Origin: Caryophanales bacterium
GTDB lineage: Bacteria > Bacillota > Bacilli > Paenibacillales > CANHCR01
DNA: 38,996 bases
Direction: 5' to 3'
NCBI GenBank assembly: GCA_947459205.1
Contig: CANHCR010000022.1
Span: 1 to 38,996, forward strand
Under the pieces are notes generated by a model. It did not search any database and had not been told where the DNA came from. It was given only the letters and a program-made list of their open reading frames with translations. Numbering within the stretch: the first letter of the stretch is position 1; every line of letters starts with the position of its first letter. Of the stretch, positions 24,301 to 32,309 are shown piece by piece. Made by a program: the position numbers and the translations under genes.

Positions 24301-25302
24301 ATGGACATCACCAATTTTGCAAAAACACCAGTCACCGTGCTAACCGGCTTTCTCGGTGCCGGCAAGACTACCCTGCTCAACCACATTTTGACCGCCGATC
24401 ATGGTGAAAAAATCGCCGTCATCGTCAACGAATTCGGCGAAACGGGCATCGACAACCAACTCGTCATCGGCGCCGACGAGGAGATTTTTGAAATGAACAA
24501 CGGCTGCATCTGCTGTACAGTACGCGGCGACCTCGTGCGCATCCTCGGCGATCTGATGATGTCCAAACTTGGCCAGGCGAAGCGTCAGCTCAACTTTGAC
24601 CGCGTGGTCATCGAAACGACCGGCCTCGCCGACCCTGCACCGGTTGCGCAGACGTTTTTCGTCGACCCGGCGATCAGCGCCTGCTACAACCTCGACTCGA
24701 TCGTTACCGTCGTCGACAGCCGTCATATCGACCAGCAGCTAAGCAATGGCCACGAAGCGCAGCACCAAGTTGCGTTCGCCGACGTTGTTTTGCTCAACAA
24801 AACCGACCTCGTCAGCGAGGAGGAACTCAAACAAGTCGAAGGTCGCATCCGCGCGATGAACCCGACCGCCAAGTTCCATTACACACAGCGCTCGCGCATT
24901 GACCTGCCGAGCATTCTCGACATCGACGCCTTCAACATCGAGCGTAAGTTAGAAATCGAGCCAGATTTTCTTGACGAGCATCACCATCACCACCACGATG
25001 ACGAAGTGATGTCGATCGTCTTGACCGACACACGCCCGCTGAACCTCAACAAAGTCGAAGCGTTCATCAACGAGTGGATCGTCGACCACGGCGCCGACAC
25101 CTTCCGCTACAAAGGCATTCTCAACATCAAGAACGTCAAGGAGCGCGTCATCTTCCAAGGCATTCACATGCTCTTCGAGTGCACGCCGGACCGCGAGTGG
25201 CGCGACGGCGAATCGCGTAAAAGCGAGATTGTCGTCATCGGTCGCAACCTCGACCTCGACTGGTTCCAGCAAAAATTCAGCGGTTGCATCGAGAGCGAAT
25301 GA
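24301..25302 (+). CDS. COG0523 (CobW-type) zinc-linked GTPase with His-rich loop
   Basis: A 333-residue G3E-family GTPase. It has Walker A GFLGAGKTT (about 17-25), the metal-binding motif GCICC (about 63-67), Walker B region VVIETTGLADP and the guanine-recognition motif NKTD. A His-rich loop (EHHHHHHDDE, about 222-231) precedes the C-terminal CobW domain. Family members act as metal chaperones. Those under Zur are tied to low-zinc growth. GGAGG lies nine bases before ATG 24301; the TTG at 24295 is too close to it. A Zur box sits in the leader. The next COG0523 gene overlaps the stop by four bases. Confidence 0.93.
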   Translation: MDITNFAKTPVTVLTGFLGAGKTTLLNHILTADHGEKIAVIVNEFGETGIDNQLVIGADEEIFEMNNGCICCTVRGDLVRILGDLMMSKLGQAKRQLNFDRVVIETTGLADPAPVAQTFFVDPAISACYNLDSIVTVVDSRHIDQQLSNGHEAQHQVAFADVVLLNKTDLVSEEELKQVEGRIRAMNPTAKFHYTQRSRIDLPSILDIDAFNIERKLEIEPDFLDEHHHHHHDDEVMSIVLTDTRPLNLNKVEAFINEWIVDHGADTFRYKGILNIKNVKERVIFQGIHMLFECTPDREWRDGESRKSEIVVIGRNLDLDWFQQKFSGCIESE

Positions 25303-26405
25303 GCGAACGCATCAAAATTCCCGTCATCATCCTAAGCGGCTTTCTCGGCAGCGGCAAAACGACGCTCCTCAACCGGCTCTTGCATTTCGCCTTCGAACGC
25401 GGACTGCAACCCGCCGTGCTCATGAACGAACTCGGCAAACTGGACGTAGACGGCGCTTGGCTCCGCTCACAGTTCGGCTCACTGACCATCGAAAAACTGA
25501 TCGATGGCTGCATCTGTTGCAGCAAAAAAAGCGAGATTCCGCTCGCCGTGCAAACACTGCTCGGACAGCGACCTGACGTACTGTTCGTCGAATTGACCGG
25601 CGTCGCCAACCCCGAAGAAATCGCCGATGCGCTCGCCGATCCGGCGCTTGTCGAAAAACTATCGATTCGGCACATCATCACCGTCATCGACGCCGAACAT
25701 GTGCTCGAATACAACAGTTTTTTTCATAGTGACAAAGCGCTCATCCGCACATTGCGCAGGCAAATCGAAGTCGCCGACCTGCTGCTCGTCAACAAAGTTT
25801 CGCTCGTCAGCGCATCCACATCCGCCAAAATCGCGAAACTGCTACAAAAGCACAACCCGGCCGCGCGCGTGCTGTACGCCGACCATTGCCAAATAGACCT
25901 CGAGCGACTATTTAGCCAAATTACGCCGATTCCCGCCGAACTGCATCCGGCCAATCCCGCAGATTCAGCCAATCAGGCGACTAGCAAACGCAGTCCGTTT
26001 CACATCTTACGCGGTGTTCCGCAGACGGTACTAGCCGACACCGACAGTAACGATGCATCAAAAACAGATGGTGCAGGCACCTTCAACCTCAACGTCAATG
26101 TCAACGTAAACTTGAGCGTAGACCCGTCATTCACGCGACTCGCCACCGTCTCCTTTCGCATCCCGAGCGACCGCGTGCCGAACAAAGATTCGCTCGAGCA
26201 GTGGCTCCGGCGTCAGGCCACAGCAAAAGGCGAACAACTGCTTCGTGCCAAAGGCTTCATGAACAGTGCAGTCATGCACTACGCTGGCCACCACATCGTC
26301 TGGCAACCGAGCACCTATAGCGGCGAACCGTACCTCGTCATCATCGGCCTCGACCTTGATGCTGAACGATTGACACGTGAATGGCTCAACTTAATCCAAG
26401 GCTAA
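25299..26405 (+). CDS. COG0523 (CobW-type) GTPase with degenerate G4 motif
   Basis: A 368-residue relative of its neighbour, with Walker A GFLGSGKTT (about 12-20), GCICC (about 70-74) and FVELTGVANPEE. The guanine-specificity motif reads NKVS, not NKxD, so nucleotide choice may be altered. The two copies share CxCC but not the His-rich loop. Instead there is a strand of alternating Asn/Val (NLNVNVNVNLSV, about 261-272) before the C-terminal domain (RAKGFMNSAVMHYAGHHIVWQPS). ATG 25299 overlaps the preceding stop as ATGA, so it shares the Zur-controlled transcript. The pairing may mean the two proteins work together. That is inference. Confidence 0.9.
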   Translation: MSERIKIPVIILSGFLGSGKTTLLNRLLHFAFERGLQPAVLMNELGKLDVDGAWLRSQFGSLTIEKLIDGCICCSKKSEIPLAVQTLLGQRPDVLFVELTGVANPEEIADALADPALVEKLSIRHIITVIDAEHVLEYNSFFHSDKALIRTLRRQIEVADLLLVNKVSLVSASTSAKIAKLLQKHNPAARVLYADHCQIDLERLFSQITPIPAELHPANPADSANQATSKRSPFHILRGVPQTVLADTDSNDASKTDGAGTFNLNVNVNVNLSVDPSFTRLATVSFRIPSDRVPNKDSLEQWLRRQATAKGEQLLRAKGFMNSAVMHYAGHHIVWQPSTYSGEPYLVIIGLDLDAERLTREWLNLIQG

Positions 26406-26410
26406 ACAAA

Positions 26411-26461
26411 AACGGGGACATCCCAAAGGTCTGTAATTTCAACCTTTGAGACATCCCCGTT
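26411..26461. terminator. Bidirectional terminator hairpin between convergent COG0523 genes
   Basis: The stem AACGGGGA/TCCCCGTT with an inner CAAAGGT/ACCTTTG pair lies between two convergent genes. The best T run (TTTTTGTTT) follows it on the minus strand, so it serves best the gene ending at 26482. Confidence 0.7.
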
Positions 26462-26481
26462 CGTATATCCACCTTATTACT

Positions 26482-27519
26482 TCAACCAAACAACCGCTCC
26501 AATTCCTGCTCCGGCAAATGCTCGCCGATGAACACCGCCACATCGTGCACTTCCCGCCCCGGCGCAATCGGCATACACTCCAACTCACGGTACGCATACT
26601 GAAACATCACGCGCTGACCAGTATCGGCAAATGTCACAATTCCTTTTGCCCGGTACACACTCGCCGGCAGTTCGCGCATCTCTCGCGTAAACTGTGCGCT
26701 ATCAATGCTCTCCTGCAAATACTTCGTAAAAACGAGCAGATGCGAATGTGAATGATGATGTTCGTCATGAGTATGTGCATGATCGTGCTCGCACCCAGCA
26801 CCGCATTCGTGATTGTGCTCTTCGTGCTTATGATCTGTGTGCTTGTGCCCGACGCTCCCAGCATCAACAACCTCAATAGCAGATGCCTCACACCCGCCCA
26901 GCAGGCTCGCCACATCAACTTCACATCGCTCAACCAACTCCAGAGCCGCATGCGCATTCACCGCTCGCACCGCCACCCGCAACTTCTCCGTTGTGGCAGC
27001 ATTCCGCACTCGCTCATCCGCACCACTAGCACCCAACAAATCAACCTTATTCACCACCACATGCGTCGCCCCGCGCACCTGCTCGCGCAACAAACGCCAC
27101 GTCTTGCCGACCGCCTTCTCCACTTGTTCCATAAAAAATCCACCATCCACAACGGTAACCACCGCCTGCAGACGCGTTTTGACAAGCATCGATGCTTCTG
27201 TCACGACGTCGATGATTTCCACTGGATTCGCCGCACCCGTCGACTCGATCAAAATTACATCCGGTTGCTCACGCTGAACAAGATCCGTCAACGCAAGCCC
27301 CAAGTCGCCACGAATCGTGCAACAAATACAGCCGCTCAACAGTTCGCTCATCGGCACATCACCATCAACGAGCAACCCATCCAAGTTTACGTCTCCGAGT
27401 TCGTTGATGATGACGGCCGGCCGTTTGCCTTCACGCTTCAAGTGGCTCAACATGCGCATCAATAAGGTCGTTTTGCCACTACCCAAAAAACCAGTCAACA
27501 CAATAATGTCTGTGTTCAT
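26482..27519 (-). CDS. COG0523 (CobW-type) GTPase with extensive His-rich region
   Basis: A 345-residue G3E-family protein with Walker A GFLGSGKTT (about 10-18), GCICC (about 61-65), LIESTGAANP and NKVDLL. Between the GTPase and CobW C-terminal domains is a metal-binding stretch of about 37 residues (about 222-258) with some 16 His and two Cys (ECGAGCEHDHAH). This suggests storage or delivery of zinc. ATG 27519 is chosen because GGTGG lies four bases upstream. An upstream frame start would run through the terminator of the L33 gene. It lies downstream of that terminator, so its expression may depend on readthrough or a promoter I did not find. Confidence 0.9.
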   Translation of the reverse strand: MNTDIIVLTGFLGSGKTTLLMRMLSHLKREGKRPAVIINELGDVNLDGLLVDGDVPMSELLSGCICCTIRGDLGLALTDLVQREQPDVILIESTGAANPVEIIDVVTEASMLVKTRLQAVVTVVDGGFFMEQVEKAVGKTWRLLREQVRGATHVVVNKVDLLGASGADERVRNAATTEKLRVAVRAVNAHAALELVERCEVDVASLLGGCEASAIEVVDAGSVGHKHTDHKHEEHNHECGAGCEHDHAHTHDEHHHSHSHLLVFTKYLQESIDSAQFTREMRELPASVYRAKGIVTFADTGQRVMFQYAYRELECMPIAPGREVHDVAVFIGEHLPEQELERLFG

Positions 27520-27532
27520 TTGTCCACCACCC

Positions 27533-27575
27533 CAAAAAAAAGAGCATCTACAACAGCATATCTGCTCGTAGACGC
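27533..27575 (-). terminator. Terminator or attenuator between L33 and the His-rich COG0523 gene
   Basis: On the minus strand GCGTCTACGAGCAG pairs with CTGTTGTAGATGC around a short loop, followed by eight T. It lies just after the L33 stop and 14 bases before the next start, so it could end the zagA-L33 transcript or attenuate the next gene. Confidence 0.75.
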
Positions 27576-27596
27576 CCTTCATCAAATGTAAATCGA

Positions 27597-27746
27597 TTAC
27601 TTCGTTTCGCGATGAATCGTATAACGTTTCAAACGCGGCGAGTACTTTTTCATTTCCAGACGCTCAGGGTTGTTCTTCTTGTTCTTCGACGTCGTGTAGT
27701 TTTTGTCACCTGTCTCTGTGCATTGCAATGTAACAGTTACGCGCAT
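27597..27746 (-). CDS. rpmG: Ribosomal protein L33, zinc-free (C-minus) form
   Basis: This 49-residue protein is a component of the 50S subunit. Zinc-binding L33 proteins have two CxxC pairs. Here the first pair reads CTETG (only one Cys) and the second site is KYSPRLKRY with no Cys, so it cannot hold the structural zinc. Such copies replace zinc-binding ones during zinc shortage, releasing zinc, and are Zur-controlled in B. subtilis. It follows zagA by 14 bases on the same strand and so should share the Zur box at 29270-29292. GAGGTG precedes the ATG, and a strong terminator follows. The match to L33 is clear over the whole length. Confidence 0.95.
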   Translation of the reverse strand: MRVTVTLQCTETGDKNYTTSKNKKNNPERLEMKKYSPRLKRYTIHRETK

Positions 27747-27760
27747 TTCGTTCACCTCAC

Positions 27761-28990
27761 TTACACGGTTTGTTCTTGTTGACTCAGTTCCAACTCACTT
27801 TGGTGTTTCGGAAACGGATCGACGAAACTCGCAGCCGGCAGCTCCATTTCCGCCTCCGTCAGCAAGCACGCATCAAGCGTCTGCTCCATCTCCGCGCGAT
27901 CCATATCGATGCCGATGAATACCAGCTCATTCGTACGGTCGCCGTATACAGGATGCCAGTTGCGATCAAGCTCCGGCATTTCTGTCCGATACTGTTGTTG
28001 CTCCTCCGCCGGCAATGCCGACACCCACAAGCCCGCCGTACCAATCTGTAACGAAGGACCCGCTTGACTCATGCTCACGCCGTGGTCAGGACGACTGGCA
28101 ATCCACATCATCCCTTTGGCACGCACCACTTCAGCCGGGCAATCCATAAACCACTCCGCCAGTCGCTCCGGGTGGAACGGCCGACGACGGCGATATACAA
28201 ACGACGAGATGCCATACTCTTCCGTTTCCGGCGTATGCTCCGGCTTTTGCAACTCTTTCAACCAGCCGGCAGACTCGCTCGCTTGTTCAAAATTGAATCG
28301 TCCCGTATTAAGAATACGCGCAGGTTCTATTTTACCATAAGTCGCACGCAAAATGGAAGCGTTCGGCTGTAATTTTTTCATCACCGATTCCAATTCGAGC
28401 AACGTCTCCTCATCGACCATGTCGCATTTGTTCAAAATGAGCACGTCGCAAAATTCGATTTGATCGATCAGCAAGTCGACGACATCACGCGTATCGTCTT
28501 CACCGGCTGCCTGCTGACGGTCCAGCAAACTTTCACCCGAGGAAAAATCGTGCCAGAAACGGTACGCGTCAACGACCGTGACCATCGTGTCGAGGCGGCA
28601 CAATTTGCTCAGGTCAATGCCATTCTCCTCATCCTGATAGGAAAACGTCTGCGCCACCGGCACCGGCTCACCAATACCTGTCGACTCGATCAAAATGTAA
28701 TCAAAACGCCCATCCAGCGCCAAACGCTCGACCTCTTTCAGCAAATCTTCACGGAGCGTACAGCAGATGCAGCCATTCGACATCTCCACCAACTTCTCCT
28801 CCGTGCGCGAAATGCCGCCGCCGTCCCGCACCAGCGCCGCGTCGATATTGACCTCACTCATATCGTTGACAATGACTGCTACTCGGTAGCCATCGCGATT
28901 GTTCAAAACATGGTTGAGCAACGTCGTCTTCCCTGACCCAAGATAACCGCTCAGCACCGTCACCGGAATTCTATTCTTCTCCATATCCAT
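27761..28990 (-). CDS. zagA: ZagA/YciC-type COG0523 zinc-responsive GTPase
   Basis: A 409-residue protein very close to B. subtilis YciC (renamed ZagA), which is Zur-repressed and delivers zinc to client enzymes when a nucleotide alarmone signals need. It has Walker [10 protein letters not shown] (about 16-24), SEVNIDA, the metal motif [47 protein letters not shown] and [19 protein letters not shown], all strongly conserved. Length (397 in B. subtilis) agrees. GGGAG precedes ATG 28990 by four bases and ATG 28984 by ten; upstream in-frame starts cut into a repeat array. The gene is first in a Zur-controlled unit with the zinc-free L33. Confidence 0.93.
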   Translation of the reverse strand: MDMEKNRIPVTVLSGYLGSGKTTLLNHVLNNRDGYRVAVIVNDMSEVNIDAALVRDGGGISRTEEKLVEMSNGCICCTLREDLLKEVERLALDGRFDYILIESTGIGEPVPVAQTFSYQDEENGIDLSKLCRLDTMVTVVDAYRFWHDFSSGESLLDRQQAAGEDDTRDVVDLLIDQIEFCDVLILNKCDMVDEETLLELESVMKKLQPNASILRATYGKIEPARILNTGRFNFEQASESAGWLKELQKPEHTPETEEYGISSFVYRRRRPFHPERLAEWFMDCPAEVVRAKGMMWIASRPDHGVSMSQAGPSLQIGTAGLWVSALPAEEQQQYRTEMPELDRNWHPVYGDRTNELVFIGIDMDRAEMEQTLDACLLTEAEMELPAASFVDPFPKHQSELELSQQEQTV

Positions 28991-29010
28991 CTCTCTCCCT
29001 TTGTTCATAT

Positions 29011-29267
29011 GAAAATTGGCCCCTCGTCGGCCGCAAACGGGCACGCTTGCCCGTTTTCTACTGAAACTTGGCCCCTAGTCGGCAAAATTGAAAGTCTGCA
29101 TGCCCTCTCTACTTTCATTTTTACCAGTAGCCGGCCGCAAACGGGCACGCTTGCCCGTTTTCTACTGAAACTTGGCCCCTAGTCGGCAAAATTGAAAGTC
29201 TGCATGCCCTCTCTACTTTCATTTTTACCAGTAGTCGGCCGCAAACGGGCACGCTTGCCCGTTTTCT
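29011..29267 (-). repeat. Tandem 104-bp repeat of two 52-bp hairpin modules in the zagA leader
   Basis: Two full copies (29028-29131 and 29132-29235) differ only at the last base. A partial third copy (29236-29267) and a partial module (29011-29030) flank them. Each copy is two 52-bp modules. One holds the nine-base hairpin AAACGGGCA/TGCCCGTTT. The other holds GAAAGT/ACTTTC. Both end in a related GTCGG-type junction. The array fills the untranslated leader between the Zur box and zagA. No protein is encoded in it. Confidence 0.9.
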
Positions 29268-29269
29268 GT

Positions 29270-29292
29270 TTAATCGTAATGATTACGATAAA
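29270..29292. promoter_or_regulatory. Predicted Zur box of zagA-rpmG
   Basis: A near-perfect match to the B. subtilis Zur consensus: TCGTAAT-G-ATTACGA at 29274-29288, with A/T flanks, 10 of 11 pairs matched. It lies directly downstream of the -10 box of the minus-strand promoter, so Zur binding should block the start of zagA transcription. Confidence 0.88.
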
Positions 29293-29293
29293 G

Positions 29294-29322
29294 ATTATAT
29301 ATGAATTTTGACCTTTTGTAAA
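29294..29322 (-). promoter_or_regulatory. Zur-controlled promoter of zagA-rpmG
   Basis: On the minus strand TTTACA and a perfect TATAAT lie 17 bp apart. The predicted start lies inside the Zur box, giving a leader of about 290 nt before zagA. Confidence 0.85.
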
Positions 29323-29324
29323 AC

Positions 29325-29353
29325 TTGAGTTGAACCGCGCAGCCGATTAAAAT
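29325..29353 (+). promoter_or_regulatory. Divergent promoter of the unknown gene at 29381
   Basis: TTGAGT and TAAAAT with 17-bp spacing on the plus strand. Its -35 box is only two bases from the -35 box of the zagA promoter, so the two promoters are back-to-back and may compete for polymerase. Confidence 0.6.
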
Positions 29354-29380
29354 GGAATCATGAAAAGGAGTGAACCGAAC

Positions 29381-29746
29381 ATGGCCAACTTAATGAGATA
29401 TGCGCTACTCAAACGGAACGAGCAGCTGCAATTTGTCGAATTTCCCGCTTCCTACATGTATCAACTGACGGCGCTCAACCAGCGTCTGCACAAAGAAATC
29501 AGTAAACTGACGGCGCATAATGTGCCCGCATTACCGGTGCTCATCGCCGAGTTCGACGCGCTCGAGATCATCGATCCGCAGTACGAACTGTTGAGCGGTC
29601 TCGCCTATATGGACACGCTCGAAACAAGTTTCGCCGCCATCCGTGAGGAAGCGTACCCGCTCATCTCGCTGCTCACCGAAATCCGCGCCCTGCAAGCGCA
29701 AATGGAGCAATGGTACGAAGAGTATGAAGAAGGTTTGCACGTCTAA
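29381..29746 (+). CDS. Unknown 121-residue cytoplasmic protein
   Basis: I do not recognise the family. ATG 29381 is preceded by AAAGGAG about ten bases upstream; the ATG at 29360 lies before that site and is not used. The product is helix-rich (LTALNQRLHKEISKLTAHN, LISLLTEIRALQAQMEQWYEEYEE), acidic at its C-terminus, and has neither cysteines nor a signal peptide. A C-terminal coiled-coil is likely. It diverges from the Zur-controlled zagA promoter, and cmpA follows 75 bases later on the same strand. The place between zinc genes and a sporulation gene gives no firm clue. Confidence 0.8.
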   Translation: MANLMRYALLKRNEQLQFVEFPASYMYQLTALNQRLHKEISKLTAHNVPALPVLIAEFDALEIIDPQYELLSGLAYMDTLETSFAAIREEAYPLISLLTEIRALQAQMEQWYEEYEEGLHV

Positions 29747-29820
29747 CACAAGCACAACGCCTACAGAATCATGCACACAAAAGGCACCTCCCCCATATCG
29801 TATCAAAGGAGGAGATGCCC

Positions 29821-29967
29821 ATGAATTGCCCTGATGAAATCTTGATGCCACTATGGCTACAAAACCAGCTGATGCGAGCGTTCCAGCGCAAAGATGTGCG
29901 CAACCTGCGAATGCTTAACGACTGCTGGTTTTTTTATGGAAATCTAGCCCCTGGTCGGCAAAAATGA
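29821..29967 (+). CDS. cmpA: Cortex morphogenetic protein CmpA family (48 residues)
   Basis: This small protein carries the CmpA core: WLQNQLMRAFQRKD followed by LNDCWFFY. In B. subtilis, CmpA (37 residues) restrains spore cortex assembly by helping ClpXP degrade SpoIVA, so its presence points to an endospore former. AAAGGAGG lies eight bases before ATG 29821. That start adds eight residues (MNCPDEIL) before the MPLWL that matches the usual family N-terminus. The last residues (NLAPGRQK) are encoded by a copy of the dispersed repeat found in the zagA leader. The gene ends 15 bases from the convergent dehydrogenase gene. Confidence 0.8.
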   Translation: MNCPDEILMPLWLQNQLMRAFQRKDVRNLRMLNDCWFFYGNLAPGRQK

Positions 29968-29968
29968 A
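29938..29968 (+). repeat. Dispersed copy of the zagA-leader repeat core
   Basis: GGAAATCTAGCCCCTGGTCG continuing as GCAAAAATGAAAG matches the core GAAACTTGGCCCCTAGTCGG plus CAAAATTGAAAG of the 104-bp array at about 25 of 31 positions. It includes the cmpA stop codon. Confidence 0.65.
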
Positions 29969-29982
29969 AGCCACACCAACAC

Positions 29983-31314
29983 CTACAAACTCCAATAAAC
30001 ATACCCCTGTTGCTCAAACGTTTTGCGCTCGAACATGCTCTTGATATCGATCAGCACTTTCACCTTGCCGCGCCCATCGCTTGATCCGAACAACTTGTCC
30101 ATCGTCTCGAGGTCATACTTGTCTTTGAACACTTGATGAGAGACGGCAAACACTGCGCAGTCGATCTCTCCCAAGTCCTTTTCGTCGGTTAGCTCAATAC
30201 CGTACTCGTGGCGCACCTCGTCGGCCGAAGCAATCGGATCGACAACCAACACTTCCGTATTGTGCTCCGCGAGCTCTTCGATCAAATCAACCACTTTCGT
30301 GTTGCGAATGTCCGCGCAATTCTCTTTGAACGTGAGGCCAAACAAAGCGATACGCGGCGTGCGATTTTTAAACAAGCCGGCTTTGATCATCTTTTTCAAA
30401 ATTTGCCCGGCTACATACTTGCCCATTTCATCATTGACCATGCGCCCAGACAAAACAATTTGCGAATGCAGGCCGAGCTGCTCCGCCTTGTAGACAAAGT
30501 AATACGGATCGACGCCGATACAATGTCCGCCCACTAGCCCCGGTGTAAAACGCATGAAGTTCCATTTCGTACTGGCAGCATCAATCACCGCCTTCGTGTT
30601 GATGTCCATTTTATGAAACACCATCGCAAATTCGTTCATCAGCGCAATGTTAATGTCGCGCTGTGAATTTTCAATAATTTTCGCCGCTTCCGCCACTTTG
30701 ATCGATTCGGCTCGGTACACACCCGCTTCGATAATCGACCCGTACACGTCGGCAATGTCTTGCAAACTTTCATCGTCGCAACCCGAGACAATTTTGATAA
30801 TTTGCGTCAAACGATTCACCTGATCGCCAGGGTTGATGCGCTCTGGCGAATAGCCGATCTTAAAATCGACGCCGTATTTCAAGCCAGAAACGTCCTCCAA
30901 AATCGGCAAACAAACTTCCTCGGTTGTGCCCGGATAAACGGTCGATTCGTAGACAACAATCGAACCCGGCTGCAAGTTGCGTGCGAGCGTCTTCGTCGCC
31001 GAGATGATTGGCGTCAAATCCGGCGTCTTATCGACTTTGATTGGAGTCGGCACGGCAACGATGTGAAACCGGCACGACTGCAAATCGGGCTCATCGCTGC
31101 TAAATTGAATCGTCGACTGCGCCAACACTTCCGGACCGACTTCATCGGTCGGATCGACGCCAGCACGATACAAGGCAATTTTCTCCTGATTAATATCAAA
31201 GCCGAGCACATCGTATTTTTTTGCAAATTCAATGCCCAGCGGCAGTCCGACGTAACCAAGTCCAATGACGCTGATTTTTTCGGAACGATTCATTAAGCGT
31301 TGCAACATCGACAA
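29983..31314 (-). CDS. UDP-sugar (UDP-GlcNAc/GalNAc type) 6-dehydrogenase
   Basis: A 443-residue member of the UDP-glucose/UDP-N-acetylsugar dehydrogenase family, closest in style to TviB/WbpO/VipA. NAD-binding GLGYVGLPLGIEF is near the N-terminus, with STVYPGTTEEVCLP, and the catalytic Cys sits in VGGHCIGVDPYYF (about 262-274). The product oxidises the C6 of a UDP-sugar to an acid used in capsule or teichuronic-type polymers. The start is TTG 31314, eight bases after GAGGG; ATG 31308 is also possible. No polymer operon is present except the neighbouring glycosyltransferase. Substrate is not certain from sequence. Confidence 0.88.
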   Translation of the reverse strand: MSMLQRLMNRSEKISVIGLGYVGLPLGIEFAKKYDVLGFDINQEKIALYRAGVDPTDEVGPEVLAQSTIQFSSDEPDLQSCRFHIVAVPTPIKVDKTPDLTPIISATKTLARNLQPGSIVVYESTVYPGTTEEVCLPILEDVSGLKYGVDFKIGYSPERINPGDQVNRLTQIIKIVSGCDDESLQDIADVYGSIIEAGVYRAESIKVAEAAKIIENSQRDINIALMNEFAMVFHKMDINTKAVIDAASTKWNFMRFTPGLVGGHCIGVDPYYFVYKAEQLGLHSQIVLSGRMVNDEMGKYVAGQILKKMIKAGLFKNRTPRIALFGLTFKENCADIRNTKVVDLIEELAEHNTEVLVVDPIASADEVRHEYGIELTDEKDLGEIDCAVFAVSHQVFKDKYDLETMDKLFGSSDGRGKVKVLIDIKSMFERKTFEQQGYVYWSL

Positions 31315-31373
31315 CTTTAGCACCCTCTATACTGAAATTTCCCGTTTTATACTCATCTTCTTCGCTTGACAAC

Positions 31374-32279
31374 CTATTTACTGCGTAGGCGGCGGAAATA
31401 ACGAATCATCTCCGAAAAAGCAGCCCACGGCGAGGCAATGACAGCGAGCAGCAATTCACGCACTGCGGCCATCGTTTGACCACTTCTTCGTTGCGCCAGC
31501 GCCATCACGGCATGATGCCGCGATTTCATATACATCCGTTCGCGCCAACTAAACTGCTTAAACTGCTGCTTCTTAAATTCGTACAGCGCCCGCTCTCCTT
31601 TGAGTTTACCAGGACCGCTCGAAATCTTTTCACCATCATGTATGTAAGCAATCACGTGACATTGATTGAAATAACCAACTTTTAACTCAGCACGGATCGT
31701 TTTGACCATCAAATAAAACTCTTGCCCCATCGGCACCACATCAAATCCGCCGATGCGCCGCATTGCCTCACTTCGATACATGAAGGTCGGCGTGCCGGTG
31801 ATATGGTGTAGCAAATGATAGCGAAATAGGGCTGCTGGCGTGAAGTTGCGAATCGATGCAAATTGCCGGTAATCGATCAGCCGCTCGTCCATCCCGTGGA
31901 TTCGCAAATCGGTAAAACTCATGTCTAGATCGTTCGTTTCCATATACGCCAATTGAGCAGCTACTTTCTCCGGTAAATAGACATCATCATCGTCTAAAAA
32001 AGTGATGTAATCGCCGGTTGCTCGCTCGATGCCGACGTTTCGTGAGCCGGCCCCGCCCAAATTTTGTTCGTTTTGGAGGAAGACGATGCGAGCATCAGCG
32101 GCATACGGCGCCATGATCTGCTCCGTTTGCAGGCGATGCTCGGGCAACGCTGGATTATCATCGACGACCACAACCTCGATATTCGGGTGAGTCTGTTGGA
32201 GCGCGGATTGAATCGCACGATCGAGCAAAGAATCGCCGCGTTTATAGGTGGGAATGATAATCGACACTTTGACAAGCAT
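31374..32279 (-). CDS. Family 2 glycosyltransferase
   Basis: A 301-residue GT-A glycosyltransferase. It begins KVSIIIPTYKRGDSLLDRAIQSAL, with the acceptor/nucleotide region VVVVDDNP, NLGGAGSRNVGIERATGDYITFLDDDDVY (metal-binding Asp run at about 95-98) and a later GGFDVVPMGQEFYLMVKT. The C-terminal part is basic with a weak hydrophobic stretch and no obvious membrane span. GGAG lies seven bases before ATG 32279. It is upstream of the UDP-sugar dehydrogenase on the same strand (59-base gap). The two may make and transfer a sugar acid; the acceptor is unknown. Confidence 0.88.
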   Translation of the reverse strand: MLVKVSIIIPTYKRGDSLLDRAIQSALQQTHPNIEVVVVDDNPALPEHRLQTEQIMAPYAADARIVFLQNEQNLGGAGSRNVGIERATGDYITFLDDDDVYLPEKVAAQLAYMETNDLDMSFTDLRIHGMDERLIDYRQFASIRNFTPAALFRYHLLHHITGTPTFMYRSEAMRRIGGFDVVPMGQEFYLMVKTIRAELKVGYFNQCHVIAYIHDGEKISSGPGKLKGERALYEFKKQQFKQFSWRERMYMKSRHHAVMALAQRRSGQTMAAVRELLLAVIASPWAAFSEMIRYFRRLRSK

Positions 32280-32309
32280 GCGTTAACTCCTCATTCAACA
32301 GTTTCGAGT

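Noticed and set aside
29011-29267. CRISPR array
   Set aside because: The repeats are contiguous 52-bp modules with no unique spacers and no cas genes nearby.
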